Part shown: piece after piece, positions 17,520 to 26,005 of the stretch
How positions within the stretch are numbered: position 1 is the first letter of the stretch
Layout of the letters: the number at the start of each line of letters is the position of its first letter
Source: Kribbella amoyensis
Lineage (GTDB): Bacteria; Actinomycetota; Actinomycetes; Propionibacteriales; Kribbellaceae
NCBI RefSeq assembly: GCF_007828865.1
Contig: NZ_VIVK01000001.1
Span: 5,580,001-5,644,000 of the forward strand
Length of the DNA: 64,000 bases
Direction: 5' to 3'
Made by a program: the position numbers and the translations under genes
Notes under the pieces: model-generated
The model's input: only the letters and a program-made list of their open reading frames with translations
The model's database searches: none
What the model was told of the DNA's origin: nothing

Positions 17520-17762
17520 TTACCGCTCGTCCTCCGCGTCGATGGTCGGGGCGGCGTCGAGCCGGCCCGTCTCGTCGTGGATGGTGACCGCGATGTTGCG
17601 CAGCTTCTCCGCGTGCTCCCGGCTGTGGTGGGCGCAGAACAGAAGCTCCCCACCGCTGGTCAGGGTGACACGGACGTAGGCCTGCGCGCCGCAGCGGTCA
17701 CAACGGTCCGCAGCCGACAGGGTCGAACTCGGGGCGAGTGCTGTAGTCACTTGAGGCCTCAT
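17520..17762 (-). CDS. Small zinc-ribbon-like protein, DUF7455 type
   Basis: An 80-residue protein with a CDRCGAQAYVRV knuckle near residue 22 and a second metal-ligand pair in FCAHHSREH, consistent with one zinc-binding ribbon (Cys-Cys ... Cys-His). Actinobacterial DUF7455 proteins of this size are conserved next to parE, as here (divergent, 528 bp apart). No function is established. ATG 17762 starts MRPQVTTALAP; no strong Shine-Dalgarno is visible. The C-terminal tail is acidic (TIDAEDER). Confidence 0.7.
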   Translation of the reverse strand: MRPQVTTALAPSSTLSAADRCDRCGAQAYVRVTLTSGGELLFCAHHSREHAEKLRNIAVTIHDETGRLDAAPTIDAEDER

Positions 17763-18290
17763 CTCATCTAGTTCCGTACTCACCAGATAGCAACATCCTG
17801 ACATGCGGATCGCTTCCCGGTAGGTGCAGCGTGTCCGAATGTGAGACGAACCACCTGTTCCCTTATGACGCATATTGACGGGGAATCGTTTCGGATTCGG
17901 GCGATCTGATGTTTCCGGCGAGTGTCGGGCGTGTCTACTTTCACTGTGCGCCATCGACTGTTCACTCTGCGCGCAGTCCCGGTGTGTCGGAAAGGCGAAC
18001 GATCGAGTCCGGATCGATATCTTCCGAAACACCTTTCCTGCTTCGGATCCCGTCGATGCTGTTGTCCTCATTCGGTACCCCGCCATGATGCCGGGTACAC
18101 CAAAGCGCACAAGTCCTGACGGCCGGAAGCGGACGCCGCGGCGCCGACCGTCCGGCTGCCGGAGACCGGCGGCTCGCTGGGCCGCCGAACGGACCCGCCT
18201 GCCGCGGTTTGGGGGTGCCGCCTCGTACTCTTGGGGCAGCGGTGGCCCCGGCCGCCGCGCTGTCTGCTTGTGAACCAGTGAAGGAGCCCA
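17763..18290. other. Long divergent intergenic region upstream of parE
   Basis: No gene with coding character was found. The first 300 bp are visibly richer in A/T than the flanks and contain short inverted repeats, for example GAATC-gtttcg-GATTC at 17883-17898. The region must hold promoters for the leftward DUF7455 gene and the rightward parE gene. A GAAGGAG ribosome site precedes the GTG at 18291. The length would allow a leader RNA or supercoiling-responsive control of parE. Confidence 0.5.
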
Positions 18291-20375
18291 GTGGCCGCCC
18301 CGACGCCTCGCAGTGCCGAGCTCGACCCGACGTACAACGCCCGCAACCTGCTCGTCCTCGAGGGACTGGAAGCGGTGCGCAAGCGGCCGGGGATGTACAT
18401 CGGCTCGACCGACAGCCGCGGTCTGATGCACTGCCTGTGGGAGATCATCGACAACGCGGTCGACGAAGCCCTCGCCGGTCACGGTGAGCGGATCGACGTC
18501 ATCCTCTACAAGGACGGCTCCGTCGAGGTCCGGGACCGCGCCCGCGGTATCCCGGTCGACGTCGAGCCGAAGACCAAGCTCAGCGGGGTCGAGGTGGTCT
18601 TCACCAAGCTGCACGCCGGCGGCAAGTTCGGCGGCGGCTCGTACAACGCCTCCGGTGGTCTGCACGGTGTCGGCGCCTCGGTCGTCAACGCCCTGTCCGC
18701 GCGGCTGGACGTCGAGGTGGACCGTGGCGGCACGGTCTGGACCACGTCGTTCCGCCGCGGGGTCGCGGGCGAGTTCGACGGCGAAGGCGCCACCGCCGGG
18801 TTCACCGCGGCCAAGGGCCTGCGGAAGAACGGCCGCGCCAAGAAGGGCGTCACCGGCACCCGGATCCGGTACTGGGCGGACCGGCAGATCTTCACCCGCG
18901 ACGCCACCTTCAACTACGACGAGCTGGTCACCCGGGCGCGGCAGACGTCGTTCCTGGTGCCCGGGCTCGAGCTGGTGGTGCGGGACGAGCGCGGCGACGA
19001 GGTCAGCGAGGAGTCGTTCAAGCACGACGGCGGGATCAGCGAGTTCACCGAGTTCCTGGCCACCGACCAGCCGGTCACCGACGTGGTCCGGCTGACCGGG
19101 ACCGGGCACTTCACCGAGACGGTGCCGATGCTCGACGACGCCGGACACATGACCCCGACCGACGTCGAGCGCGACCTCGACGTGGACATCGCGGTGCGCT
19201 GGGGCGACGGGTACGAGACCGAGGTGCGGTCGTTCGTGAACATCGTCGCCACGCCGAAGGGCGGCACCCATGTGGCTGGTTTCGAGCGGGCGCTGTCGAA
19301 GGCGTTCACGTCCGTGCTGACCGGGACGCGGCTGCTGAAGTCCGGCGAGGAGATCGTCAAGGACGACGTGCTGGAGGGCCTGACCTCGGTGGTCACGGTC
19401 CGGCTGGCCGAGCCGCAGTTCGACGGCCAGACCAAGGAGGTACTGGGCACGCCGGCCGCCTCGCGGATCGTGGCCAAGGTCGTGCAGAGCGAGCTGGAGT
19501 CGTTCCTCACCTCGACCAAGCGCGAGCACAAGGCGCAGGCCCGCGCGGTCCTGGAGAAGATCGTCGCCGCGTCCCGGACCAGGGTCGCGGCCCGGCAGCA
19601 TCGTGAGCTGCAGCGGCGGAAGACGGCGCTGGAATCGTCGGCCCTGCCGGCCAAGCTGGCGGACTGCCGCAGCAACGACGTGGACCGCTCCGAGCTGTTC
19701 ATCGTCGAGGGCGACTCGGCGCTCGGGACCGCGAAGCTGGCCCGGAGCTCGGAGTTCCAGGCGCTGCTGCCGATCCGGGGCAAGATCCTGAACGTCCAGA
19801 AGGCGTCGGTCGGCGACATGCTGAAGAACGCCGAGTGCGCCTCGATCATCCAGGTGGTCGGCGCCGGGTCGGGGCGGACCTTCGACCTGGACCAGGCCCG
19901 GTACGGCAAGATCATCTTCATGGCCGACGCCGACTCCGACGGCGCGCACATCCGGTGTCTGCTGGCCACCCTCTTCTTCCGGTACATGCGGCCGCTGGTC
20001 GACGCGGGCCGGGTGTACACCGCGGTCCCGCCGCTGCACAGGTTCGAGCTGACGAACCCGAAGAAGGGCCAGGACAAGTACCTGTACACCTACAGCGACG
20101 CGGAGTACCAGCGGAAGTCGGCCGAGCTGATGAAGAAGGGCGTCCGCTGGAAGGAGCCCCCGCAGCGCTACAAGGGTCTCGGTGAGATGGACGCCGACCA
20201 GTTGGCGGAGACCACGATGGACCCGCGGCACCGGACGTTGCGCCGGATCACGGTCGACGACGGCGAGGCTGCCGCGAGCGTGTTCGACCTGCTGATGGGC
20301 AACGACGTCGCGCCGCGCAAGGAGTTCCTGGTGCAGGGCGCGTACGAGCTGGACGAGACCCGCATCGACGTATGA
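18291..20375 (+). CDS. parE: DNA topoisomerase IV subunit B (GyrB/ParE family)
   Basis: A 694-residue type IIA topoisomerase ATPase subunit. The GHKL ATPase has EAVRKRPGMYIGSTDSRGLMHCLWEIIDNAVDEALAGH and SGGLHGVGASVVNALS; the TOPRIM domain has the catalytic Glu in ELFIVEGDSALG and the acidic MADADSDGAHIRCLL; the end is the family-typical RRITVDDGEAAASVFDLLMG. With ParC it decatenates and relaxes chromosomes. A GyrB assignment is less likely because the partner in this window (28.4-30.9 kb) is a ParC-type A subunit and the region order resembles hrdB-parE-parC of Streptomyces (from memory). GTG 18291 follows GAAGGAG. The HAD gene overlaps its last codons by 4 bp. Confidence 0.92.
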   Translation: MAAPTPRSAELDPTYNARNLLVLEGLEAVRKRPGMYIGSTDSRGLMHCLWEIIDNAVDEALAGHGERIDVILYKDGSVEVRDRARGIPVDVEPKTKLSGVEVVFTKLHAGGKFGGGSYNASGGLHGVGASVVNALSARLDVEVDRGGTVWTTSFRRGVAGEFDGEGATAGFTAAKGLRKNGRAKKGVTGTRIRYWADRQIFTRDATFNYDELVTRARQTSFLVPGLELVVRDERGDEVSEESFKHDGGISEFTEFLATDQPVTDVVRLTGTGHFTETVPMLDDAGHMTPTDVERDLDVDIAVRWGDGYETEVRSFVNIVATPKGGTHVAGFERALSKAFTSVLTGTRLLKSGEEIVKDDVLEGLTSVVTVRLAEPQFDGQTKEVLGTPAASRIVAKVVQSELESFLTSTKREHKAQARAVLEKIVAASRTRVAARQHRELQRRKTALESSALPAKLADCRSNDVDRSELFIVEGDSALGTAKLARSSEFQALLPIRGKILNVQKASVGDMLKNAECASIIQVVGAGSGRTFDLDQARYGKIIFMADADSDGAHIRCLLATLFFRYMRPLVDAGRVYTAVPPLHRFELTNPKKGQDKYLYTYSDAEYQRKSAELMKKGVRWKEPPQRYKGLGEMDADQLAETTMDPRHRTLRRITVDDGEAAASVFDLLMGNDVAPRKEFLVQGAYELDETRIDV

Positions 20376-21025
20376 CGGCCGCTGCTCCGCGTCTCGCCTG
20401 CTTCGATCTCGACAACACGCTGATCGATCGGGACGCGGCGTTCCTCGCCTGGGCCCGGTGGTGGGTCGACCGGGAGGGTCTGGACGAGAGCGCGGTCGGC
20501 TGGTTGCGCGACCACGACCAGGGTGGCTTCCACGATCGGCGGAAACTCTTCGCCGGGTTGAAGGAGGGCTACCCGGTCGGGGCGACGGTGCCGGAGCTGG
20601 TCGAGGCGTACGACGCGGAGCACCCGCTGTTCACGCGGGCGGAGCAGGCTGTCCTGGACGGGCTGGAGTCCTTGCGTACAGCGGGGTGGCGGGTCGCCGT
20701 GATCACCAACGGCGGCACCGTGCAGCAGAGTCTCAAGCTGCGCACGACCGGGATCGACCAGGTCGTCGACTTCGCCTGTATCTCCGAGGCGGCCGGGGTA
20801 CGGAAGCCGGACCCGCGGATCTTCGCGGTGACGGCTGAGCAGACCGGGGCGACCCTGGCCGGCGGGTGGATGGTGGGCGACCACCCGGCGTACGACATCG
20901 CGGGCGGGATCAACGCGGGGCTGTCGACGATCCGGATCGGTCATCACCACGCCGTCGACACCCCGGTCGCCGATCACCACTTCGACTCGATCCTGAAGGC
21001 GTTCCCGGTGATCCTCGCGAGCTAG
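20372..21025 (+). CDS. HAD-superfamily hydrolase
   Basis: The 217-residue protein has all four HAD motifs: FDLDNTLIDRD (nucleophile Asp), VITNGG (motif II), RKPDPRIF (Lys), and VGDHPAYDIAGGINAG (motif IV). A helical cap follows motif I. It is most like Gph/YjjG-type phosphatases that act on small phosphorylated metabolites or non-canonical nucleotides, but the substrate cannot be read from sequence. It starts at ATG 20372 inside the end of parE (ATGA overlap), so it is translationally coupled to a topoisomerase subunit; the functional link, if any, is unknown. Confidence 0.88.
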   Translation: MTAAAPRLACFDLDNTLIDRDAAFLAWARWWVDREGLDESAVGWLRDHDQGGFHDRRKLFAGLKEGYPVGATVPELVEAYDAEHPLFTRAEQAVLDGLESLRTAGWRVAVITNGGTVQQSLKLRTTGIDQVVDFACISEAAGVRKPDPRIFAVTAEQTGATLAGGWMVGDHPAYDIAGGINAGLSTIRIGHHHAVDTPVADHHFDSILKAFPVILAS

Positions 21026-21052
21026 TGCCCCGTGCTGGAACTGGCGGTGGCG

Positions 21053-22348
21053 TCAGGTCAGTGCGCTGCGCAGGATCGCGTGGGCGCCTTCGACGATCGC
21101 GGCGCGGTTGGCCTCGTACGTCGGGTCGGTGATCGCGGTCTTGTTCTCCAGGTCGAACTGGAGCACCGGGACGTGCAGGTGGCCGGCCGGCATCAGCGGG
21201 TCGAGCAGGTCCCGCTGCAACGTGTTGCGATAGGCGATCTCGTTGGACAGGTAGCCGCCGCCCGCGCCCTCGGAGGCGATCGAGCCGGCCGTCGGGCCGA
21301 GCGGACGGCGGACCGGGGTGGTCTCGCCGGCCGGAATCTCCAGCACCGACGTGTTCACGCGGGTCCGGAACGGCGCGACCTCGGTCTGCGCCATCCGAGC
21401 CGTGGGCAGGCTGGTCGTCAGCCACTCCGGTCCGGCCGGCATGCTCGGTGAGACCACCGGCGCGGCGAGCGTGCCGCCGCCCCACAGGTTGTTGTTGTCG
21501 CCGATCGAGCTGACCGACCGCCGCCGCCCGTTGAACACCTCCAGGTCGAACAGCCCGACCCGGCCCTGGCTCGCGGTCAGCACCAGGTCCGCGTGCTGCG
21601 GTCCGCTCCGGTAGTGCGGGGCGAGCGCGTTCTCGACCATGTTCTCGTCGAAGTCGGTGTACCGGACCGGGAACACCATGGTCCGGATCTCGTACGTCGT
21701 GCCGCCGATCCGCCAGCGTTGTCCGTCCAGGGAGAGCGCGTTCGCGCCGGACGGGTTGCCGATCCGGACGTCCGCGTCGAGCGTGAACGGGTCGAACCCG
21801 GTGACCACGATCTTGCGGACCCCGGCGCTGAACCGGCTGCTGGTGATCCCGCGGGACGAGTACTCCAGCGCGCGGATCAGGCCGGCGCGCTCGCTGGTCC
21901 CGAGGTCGAAGCCCGGCTGCCATTGCCGGAGGGCCAGACTCATCGAGATCCGGGCCCAGTACAGGCCGCGGTCGTCGGTCGGCGGCAGCGCGGGCGCCGT
22001 CTGCGGGCGCTGCGCCCGGTGGGTCGCCGTACGCCACAGCGCCTCGCCCTGGGCCTGGACGATCGCGCGGGCGGCTCGTCCGTTCGGTGCCGTGCAGAGC
22101 AGACGGGTGAAGACCGCGACCTGCTTGTCGAAGCCGGAGCGGGCGAGGATCTCGGCCGGGACCGAGGGTCCGCCGTCGATGCCGTTGTCGAGCCGCTGTT
22201 CCTCGACGCTCCCGGTGATCGCCGGGTCGAAGCAGCCGGTACGGACCGGGCCCGCGACGGCCGGGGCAGGAGCGGCGGACAACACGCTGGTCAGCGCCAA
22301 AGCACCGACCAGCAACGAACGCGACAGTGAGCTGGGGCGGAGTCTCAT
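21053..22348 (-). CDS. Secreted pyroglutamyl-peptidase-like protein with Cys-to-Ser change
   Basis: The 431-residue protein has a Sec signal peptide (SLLVGALALTSVLSAAPAPAVA) and, after about 170 residues of no recognised family, a pyroglutamyl peptidase I-like (C15) domain: KIVVTGFDPFTLDADVRIGNPSGANAL, then DLVLTASQGRVGLFDLEVFN with the Glu position, then GAGGGYLSNEIAYR where family enzymes have a Cys before Asn, then AGHLHVPVLQ with the His (about residue 392). Here the nucleophile position (about residue 368) is Ser. The protein may therefore be a serine variant, a binding protein, or inactive. Cytoplasmic family enzymes are about 215 residues, so this is an exported, enlarged relative. It is the last gene before the GH127 gene reading leftwards. 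Confidence 0.65.
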   Translation of the reverse strand: MRLRPSSLSRSLLVGALALTSVLSAAPAPAVAGPVRTGCFDPAITGSVEEQRLDNGIDGGPSVPAEILARSGFDKQVAVFTRLLCTAPNGRAARAIVQAQGEALWRTATHRAQRPQTAPALPPTDDRGLYWARISMSLALRQWQPGFDLGTSERAGLIRALEYSSRGITSSRFSAGVRKIVVTGFDPFTLDADVRIGNPSGANALSLDGQRWRIGGTTYEIRTMVFPVRYTDFDENMVENALAPHYRSGPQHADLVLTASQGRVGLFDLEVFNGRRRSVSSIGDNNNLWGGGTLAAPVVSPSMPAGPEWLTTSLPTARMAQTEVAPFRTRVNTSVLEIPAGETTPVRRPLGPTAGSIASEGAGGGYLSNEIAYRNTLQRDLLDPLMPAGHLHVPVLQFDLENKTAITDPTYEANRAAIVEGAHAILRSALT

Positions 22349-22424
22349 ACAGGAGTCTTACCAGATCCGGAGCGTTACCGGTCGACTCCGATCGGCGCGT
22401 ACGCCCGGATCCACTCCGCCACCG

Positions 22425-24347
22425 TCAGCCGACGTGCGTCCAAGGGAACTCGGTGACGCGGAGGTTCGTGCACCCGTACGGGATCAGCTCGACGTCTTCG
22501 AGCTCGGCCGAGGACTTGGCCGGGCTTGCCGGGGGAGCAGCGGCGGCACCGTGTTCGAGACCCCAGTCCACGAGGCGCCCCTGCAGGCGCAGGCGGATCG
22601 GTGCGTCCTCCGGCGAGAAGGGTCGATCGCCGATCTCGGTCCGGGTCACGTCGGACTCGGCGACCGTGCCAGGCGTCACCGCGAGGGCGTAGTTCCAGGG
22701 GCCGGTCGGGTGGATTTCCCAACTGGCATGGGGGTGTTCGCCGCCGATCTGCCGCCACTCGTCGGGGACGGGAACGGAGTACACCAGCGGTCCGCGTTCG
22801 ACGGAGACCGCACTCGCGCCACGGGGTACGACCCGGACCGCGGCCGGCAGGGTGAGCCGGAGAACGCGGGAGCCCGTCCAGTCGACCAGGACCTCCTGCA
22901 CCGAACCCGGCGTCAACGCGACCGCCTCCCCACCGTCGACGGTCAGCGTCGCCCCGTCGGACCAGGCCGGAACGCGCAGACGCAACGGCACCGTCGCGCC
23001 GACTCGCTCGACCGTGAGGACCACCTCGTCCGTGAAGGGGTACCCACCCGACACCTCGACCTGTACGTCGTCGGTCCGCAGGGAGCACGGCGCGTACGAG
23101 AGGGCGGTGAGGCCGCCGTCGGAGGCACGCAGCCACAGGTGGTTGGTGAATCGCGGCCAGCCCTGGTGCCGATTCGCGGTGCAGCAGCCGAAATGGGGTT
23201 CGAGGCCGAAGGTGTTCGCGTCGGCGTCGTTGTTCGTGTAGACGCGGTCCTCGGTCACATGGCAGACGACCTGGTTCGCCTGCTGGACGTACTGGTGGGT
23301 CCACTCGTCCGGGGAGACCGAGGCGGGCAACGCGTTGAACGCGATCTTCTCCAGCCGGTCCGCGATCGGCTCGACCGCGTCCCAGGATCCGGCGGCGCCC
23401 CAGGCTTCGAGGGCGACCTCGAGCGACGCGAGGTACTCCACCACCGTGCAGGTCTCGGTGCCCTGGCTCGGATGGGTACCGGCCAGGTGTTCGTCGCAGC
23501 TGTAGAGCCCGCTGGCCTGGCCGTGGTGGGTGTCGAGCGCGTCGAGCATCCGCCGGAACCGGGGGAGCTGCCCGTCGTCACCGGTGTGCCGCCACCACAC
23601 CGGCATCGCCTTGAGACCCATCGCCACGTTCACGCCGTGCGAGGCGAGGTACTCGTCGTTCATCCAGTTCCCCGCGTTGGCGGCCTGCAGCGCCTTCAAC
23701 GTTGCCTCGGGCACCTTCTCCCGGTACGGCAGCCGGTCGGCGAACGCGAACCAGTCGTACCCCTGCGCGTGCGACTTCGCGGCCAGGGGGCGGAGCCAGG
23801 GTTCGCCGGTGAGGTCGTCCACCTGGTTGATCACCCAGACCAGGTCGGTCCAGCGCGACCGCGCCCATTCCAGCAACGGCCACTCGTCCAGCAGCCGGTC
23901 GAGCAGCCGGAGGAACCGCAGCGCGGCCGGCAGCACGCGCGGATCGCCAGTCGCGTCGTGGTACTGCAGCAACGCCTTCAGCACGATCACCCGGGGCCAG
24001 ACGTCGTGGTCGGCGTACGTAGCGGAGCCGGTCCGGGGCCCGAACCAGCCGTCCTCGTGCTGGTGGTCGAGGATGTACCCGACCCAGTGGTCCACCTTCG
24101 CCGTCAGCCGCGGATCGTCCAGCAAGTAGGCGATCCCGACGATGCCGTCGAGCCAGTACGGACCGCGTTCCCAGCCTTCGGCGTCGCCGCCGATCCAGCC
24201 GCTGCGGGCGATGTCGGGCCAGAACTCGTCGAGGTGACCGGCCATCCCGTCCGCCTGCAGCCGTAGCCGGGCCCGCAGCCAGCCGGCCGGTCGCAGGGTT
24301 GCCAGCGGCAACGGTTCGAGCGCGGGCGGGACGAGCGATCCGGACAC
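22425..24347 (-). CDS. GH127 beta-L-arabinofuranosidase-like glycoside hydrolase
   Basis: A 640-residue, signal-less protein with the GH127 (formerly DUF1680) layout: an alpha/alpha barrel from GWLRARLRLQADGMAGHLDEFWPDIARSGWIGG onward, then two beta-jelly-roll domains. The zinc/catalytic set of characterised GH127 enzymes is preserved: Glu298 and Cys300 in TETCTVVEYL, and Cys388-Cys389 in FGCCTANRHQGW, where the first Cys is the expected nucleophile. It should release beta-L-arabinofuranose or a related sugar from oligosaccharides in the cytoplasm. GTG 24347 has GAGGAG 8 nt upstream. No arabinose-uptake genes are adjacent. Confidence 0.85.
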   Translation of the reverse strand: MSGSLVPPALEPLPLATLRPAGWLRARLRLQADGMAGHLDEFWPDIARSGWIGGDAEGWERGPYWLDGIVGIAYLLDDPRLTAKVDHWVGYILDHQHEDGWFGPRTGSATYADHDVWPRVIVLKALLQYHDATGDPRVLPAALRFLRLLDRLLDEWPLLEWARSRWTDLVWVINQVDDLTGEPWLRPLAAKSHAQGYDWFAFADRLPYREKVPEATLKALQAANAGNWMNDEYLASHGVNVAMGLKAMPVWWRHTGDDGQLPRFRRMLDALDTHHGQASGLYSCDEHLAGTHPSQGTETCTVVEYLASLEVALEAWGAAGSWDAVEPIADRLEKIAFNALPASVSPDEWTHQYVQQANQVVCHVTEDRVYTNNDADANTFGLEPHFGCCTANRHQGWPRFTNHLWLRASDGGLTALSYAPCSLRTDDVQVEVSGGYPFTDEVVLTVERVGATVPLRLRVPAWSDGATLTVDGGEAVALTPGSVQEVLVDWTGSRVLRLTLPAAVRVVPRGASAVSVERGPLVYSVPVPDEWRQIGGEHPHASWEIHPTGPWNYALAVTPGTVAESDVTRTEIGDRPFSPEDAPIRLRLQGRLVDWGLEHGAAAAPPASPAKSSAELEDVELIPYGCTNLRVTEFPWTHVG

Positions 24348-24450
24348 GAGCTGCTCCTCACTGCGAGGCGGGCGGGGGCGTACGTCCGGCCCGGGCCGTC
24401 GGGGGACAGCACCGGGCCGCCACTCGACATCGGCCGACGTCAGCCGACCT

Positions 24451-24515
24451 GGGTCAGACGAAGGGTCAGACGATCGGATTGAGGCGAACCGCTCAGGCGA
24501 ACGGGTCAGGCGATC
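24451..24515 (-). repeat. Degenerate short tandem repeats after the carbonic anhydrase stop
   Basis: GGGTCAGACGA occurs exactly at 24451-24461 and 24463-24473 (12-bp period), followed by GAGGCGAA, TCAGGCGA and GTCAGGCGA variants reaching into the stop codon of the carbonic anhydrase gene at 24506. Read on the coding strand each unit repeats a CTGA-containing end. Probable slippage expansion of the gene's 3' end. Confidence 0.6.
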
Positions 24516-25027
24516 TGGGTGAGGCGGCCGCTGTCCACGTCGTACATGAAGCCGCCGACGAGGATGTCGTCGCCGATCAGCGGGTGCTCACGGACCGCGG
24601 CGACGTCCTTGCGGAGCGCCTCCAGCTGGTCCGGGACAACGCTGATCGGCAGGTACCCGGCGGGCTTGCCGGCCGCCTTCTCGACCTTGGCGCGCAGCTC
24701 GTCCTCGGTCATCGCGGCCATCGCGCACCGGGTGTGCGGGATCACCATCACCCGGCGGACCCCGAGCAGCTGGACGCCCAGTACGAGCCCGGTCATCGTT
24801 ACCTCGGTGACCCGGCCGCCCGCGCTGCGCAGGACCTTCGCGTCGCCGGGCTTGAGGCCGAGCATCTCCAGCGGCGGGATCCGTGAGTCCATACAGGTGA
24901 CCACGCCGATGCCGGCGTGGGCGATGCCGTCGAAGCCCGAGTACGCGAAGTGGTCGGCGTAGTCGGCGTTGGCGGCGAGCAGGTCCTCGAAGCCGGGGAC
25001 CGGCGGCAGGATCTCGTCGGCACTCAT
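24506..25027 (-). CDS. Beta-class carbonic anhydrase
   Basis: A 173-residue beta-carbonic anhydrase with the zinc/catalytic motif CMDSRIPP (Cys45, Asp47, Arg49) and the distal HTRC (His98, Cys101). It interconverts CO2 and bicarbonate in the cytoplasm, supporting carboxylases and pH balance. It is shorter than CynT/Can, typical of the minimal actinobacterial form. ATG 25027 has GGAGG 6 nt upstream and overlaps the stop of the sucrase/ferredoxin-like gene (ATGA), so the two are translated together. A run of degenerate repeats begins in its last codons. Confidence 0.9.
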   Translation of the reverse strand: MSADEILPPVPGFEDLLAANADYADHFAYSGFDGIAHAGIGVVTCMDSRIPPLEMLGLKPGDAKVLRSAGGRVTEVTMTGLVLGVQLLGVRRVMVIPHTRCAMAAMTEDELRAKVEKAAGKPAGYLPISVVPDQLEALRKDVAAVREHPLIGDDILVGGFMYDVDSGRLTQIA

Positions 25028-25965
25028 CGGTGTCCTCCAGGGGTGACGGTGCCGGCACGCAGGATCGACATGTCGTAGGTTTCCTTTCCGCATGACTCCG
25101 GGCGGGGTGGGTCGGCGGGTGCACTGGTGACCTGAACGGTCCAGGTCCGCCCGTCGGTGTGCCGCACCGAAACGGTGTCCAGGCTTTCCGCCATGACGCT
25201 GAGCGCGTCCAGGGCGACCTCGCCGGTGAGGTTGCGGACGGCGATCTCGGCGACCTGGCCGCGCTTGGTCCAGGCGGACCTGCCACGCAGCGTCGGTACC
25301 ACGGTCTCGCCGCGATCGGCGGCGTCGAGCACGGCCAGCGCGCTCTCGGCGGTGAGCCGGCCGTGCAGTGTGCCGTACGGCAGCACGGCGGCCGTGGGGG
25401 AGAAGCGGTGCCCGCTCAGGTGGCTCGACTCCCAGACCCGGCCGGGGACCTGGCCGGCCAGTGCGTCGATCAGCGGGCGTCCGTACACCGCGCAGCACTC
25501 GTCCCGCTTGCCATTGGTACAGACCAGCATCACCGGGTCGGTCGTCGGCGCGAGCTCGGGCATCGACGCGACGACCGCGTCGCGGTCACCGCGCTTCACG
25601 GCTTGGAGGTCCAGGCCGGACAACGCGGCCGGATCGGTCACGCGGCCACCGAGGAGCCACGTCCGTCCGGGGACGCTGCTCGCGACGTACACCTGGTGGG
25701 GCGGCGGCTCGATGTCGCGCCGGCGGCCGGGGGAGCGGATCAGGCCGAACCGGAGATCGGCTTTCTTGCACTCGGCATCGATCGTCGCACCGAACGCGGG
25801 ATCGAGCCGGCTCTCGGTCGGTGCTTTGCGTCCCCACGGACCGGGCTGCTCGACAACCACCCAGCCGGACGCCACGACGGCCGTCCCCGGCATCGGTTCG
25901 TCCAGTTGCCGGCAGACGACCGAACACAGGTCCGGCCGGCCGAGGGTTCGTGCGGTCACAGGCAT
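25024..25965 (-). CDS. Sucrase/ferredoxin-like family protein
   Basis: The 313-residue protein belongs to the Suc_Fer-like family: an N-terminal domain with AECKKADLRFGLIRSPG, and a C-terminal thioredoxin-like ferredoxin fold with VCTNGKRDECCAVYGRPLIDAL followed by WESSHLSGHRFSPTAAVLPYG. The Cys and His-x-x-x-His pattern there suggests a 2Fe-2S site as in AIM32/Apd1-type proteins. Those yeast relatives are redox proteins, but bacterial members have no defined role. ATG 25965 was chosen as the first in-frame ATG that precedes the fold. It is translationally coupled to the carbonic anhydrase, a pairing worth noting. It follows the P55-like exporter by 40 bp. Confidence 0.8.
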   Translation of the reverse strand: MPVTARTLGRPDLCSVVCRQLDEPMPGTAVVASGWVVVEQPGPWGRKAPTESRLDPAFGATIDAECKKADLRFGLIRSPGRRRDIEPPPHQVYVASSVPGRTWLLGGRVTDPAALSGLDLQAVKRGDRDAVVASMPELAPTTDPVMLVCTNGKRDECCAVYGRPLIDALAGQVPGRVWESSHLSGHRFSPTAAVLPYGTLHGRLTAESALAVLDAADRGETVVPTLRGRSAWTKRGQVAEIAVRNLTGEVALDALSVMAESLDTVSVRHTDGRTWTVQVTSAPADPPRPESCGKETYDMSILRAGTVTPGGHR

Positions 25966-26005
25966 CACGGTACGCGAGCCGGGCCGGCGACCCGCACGAC
26001 CGTCC

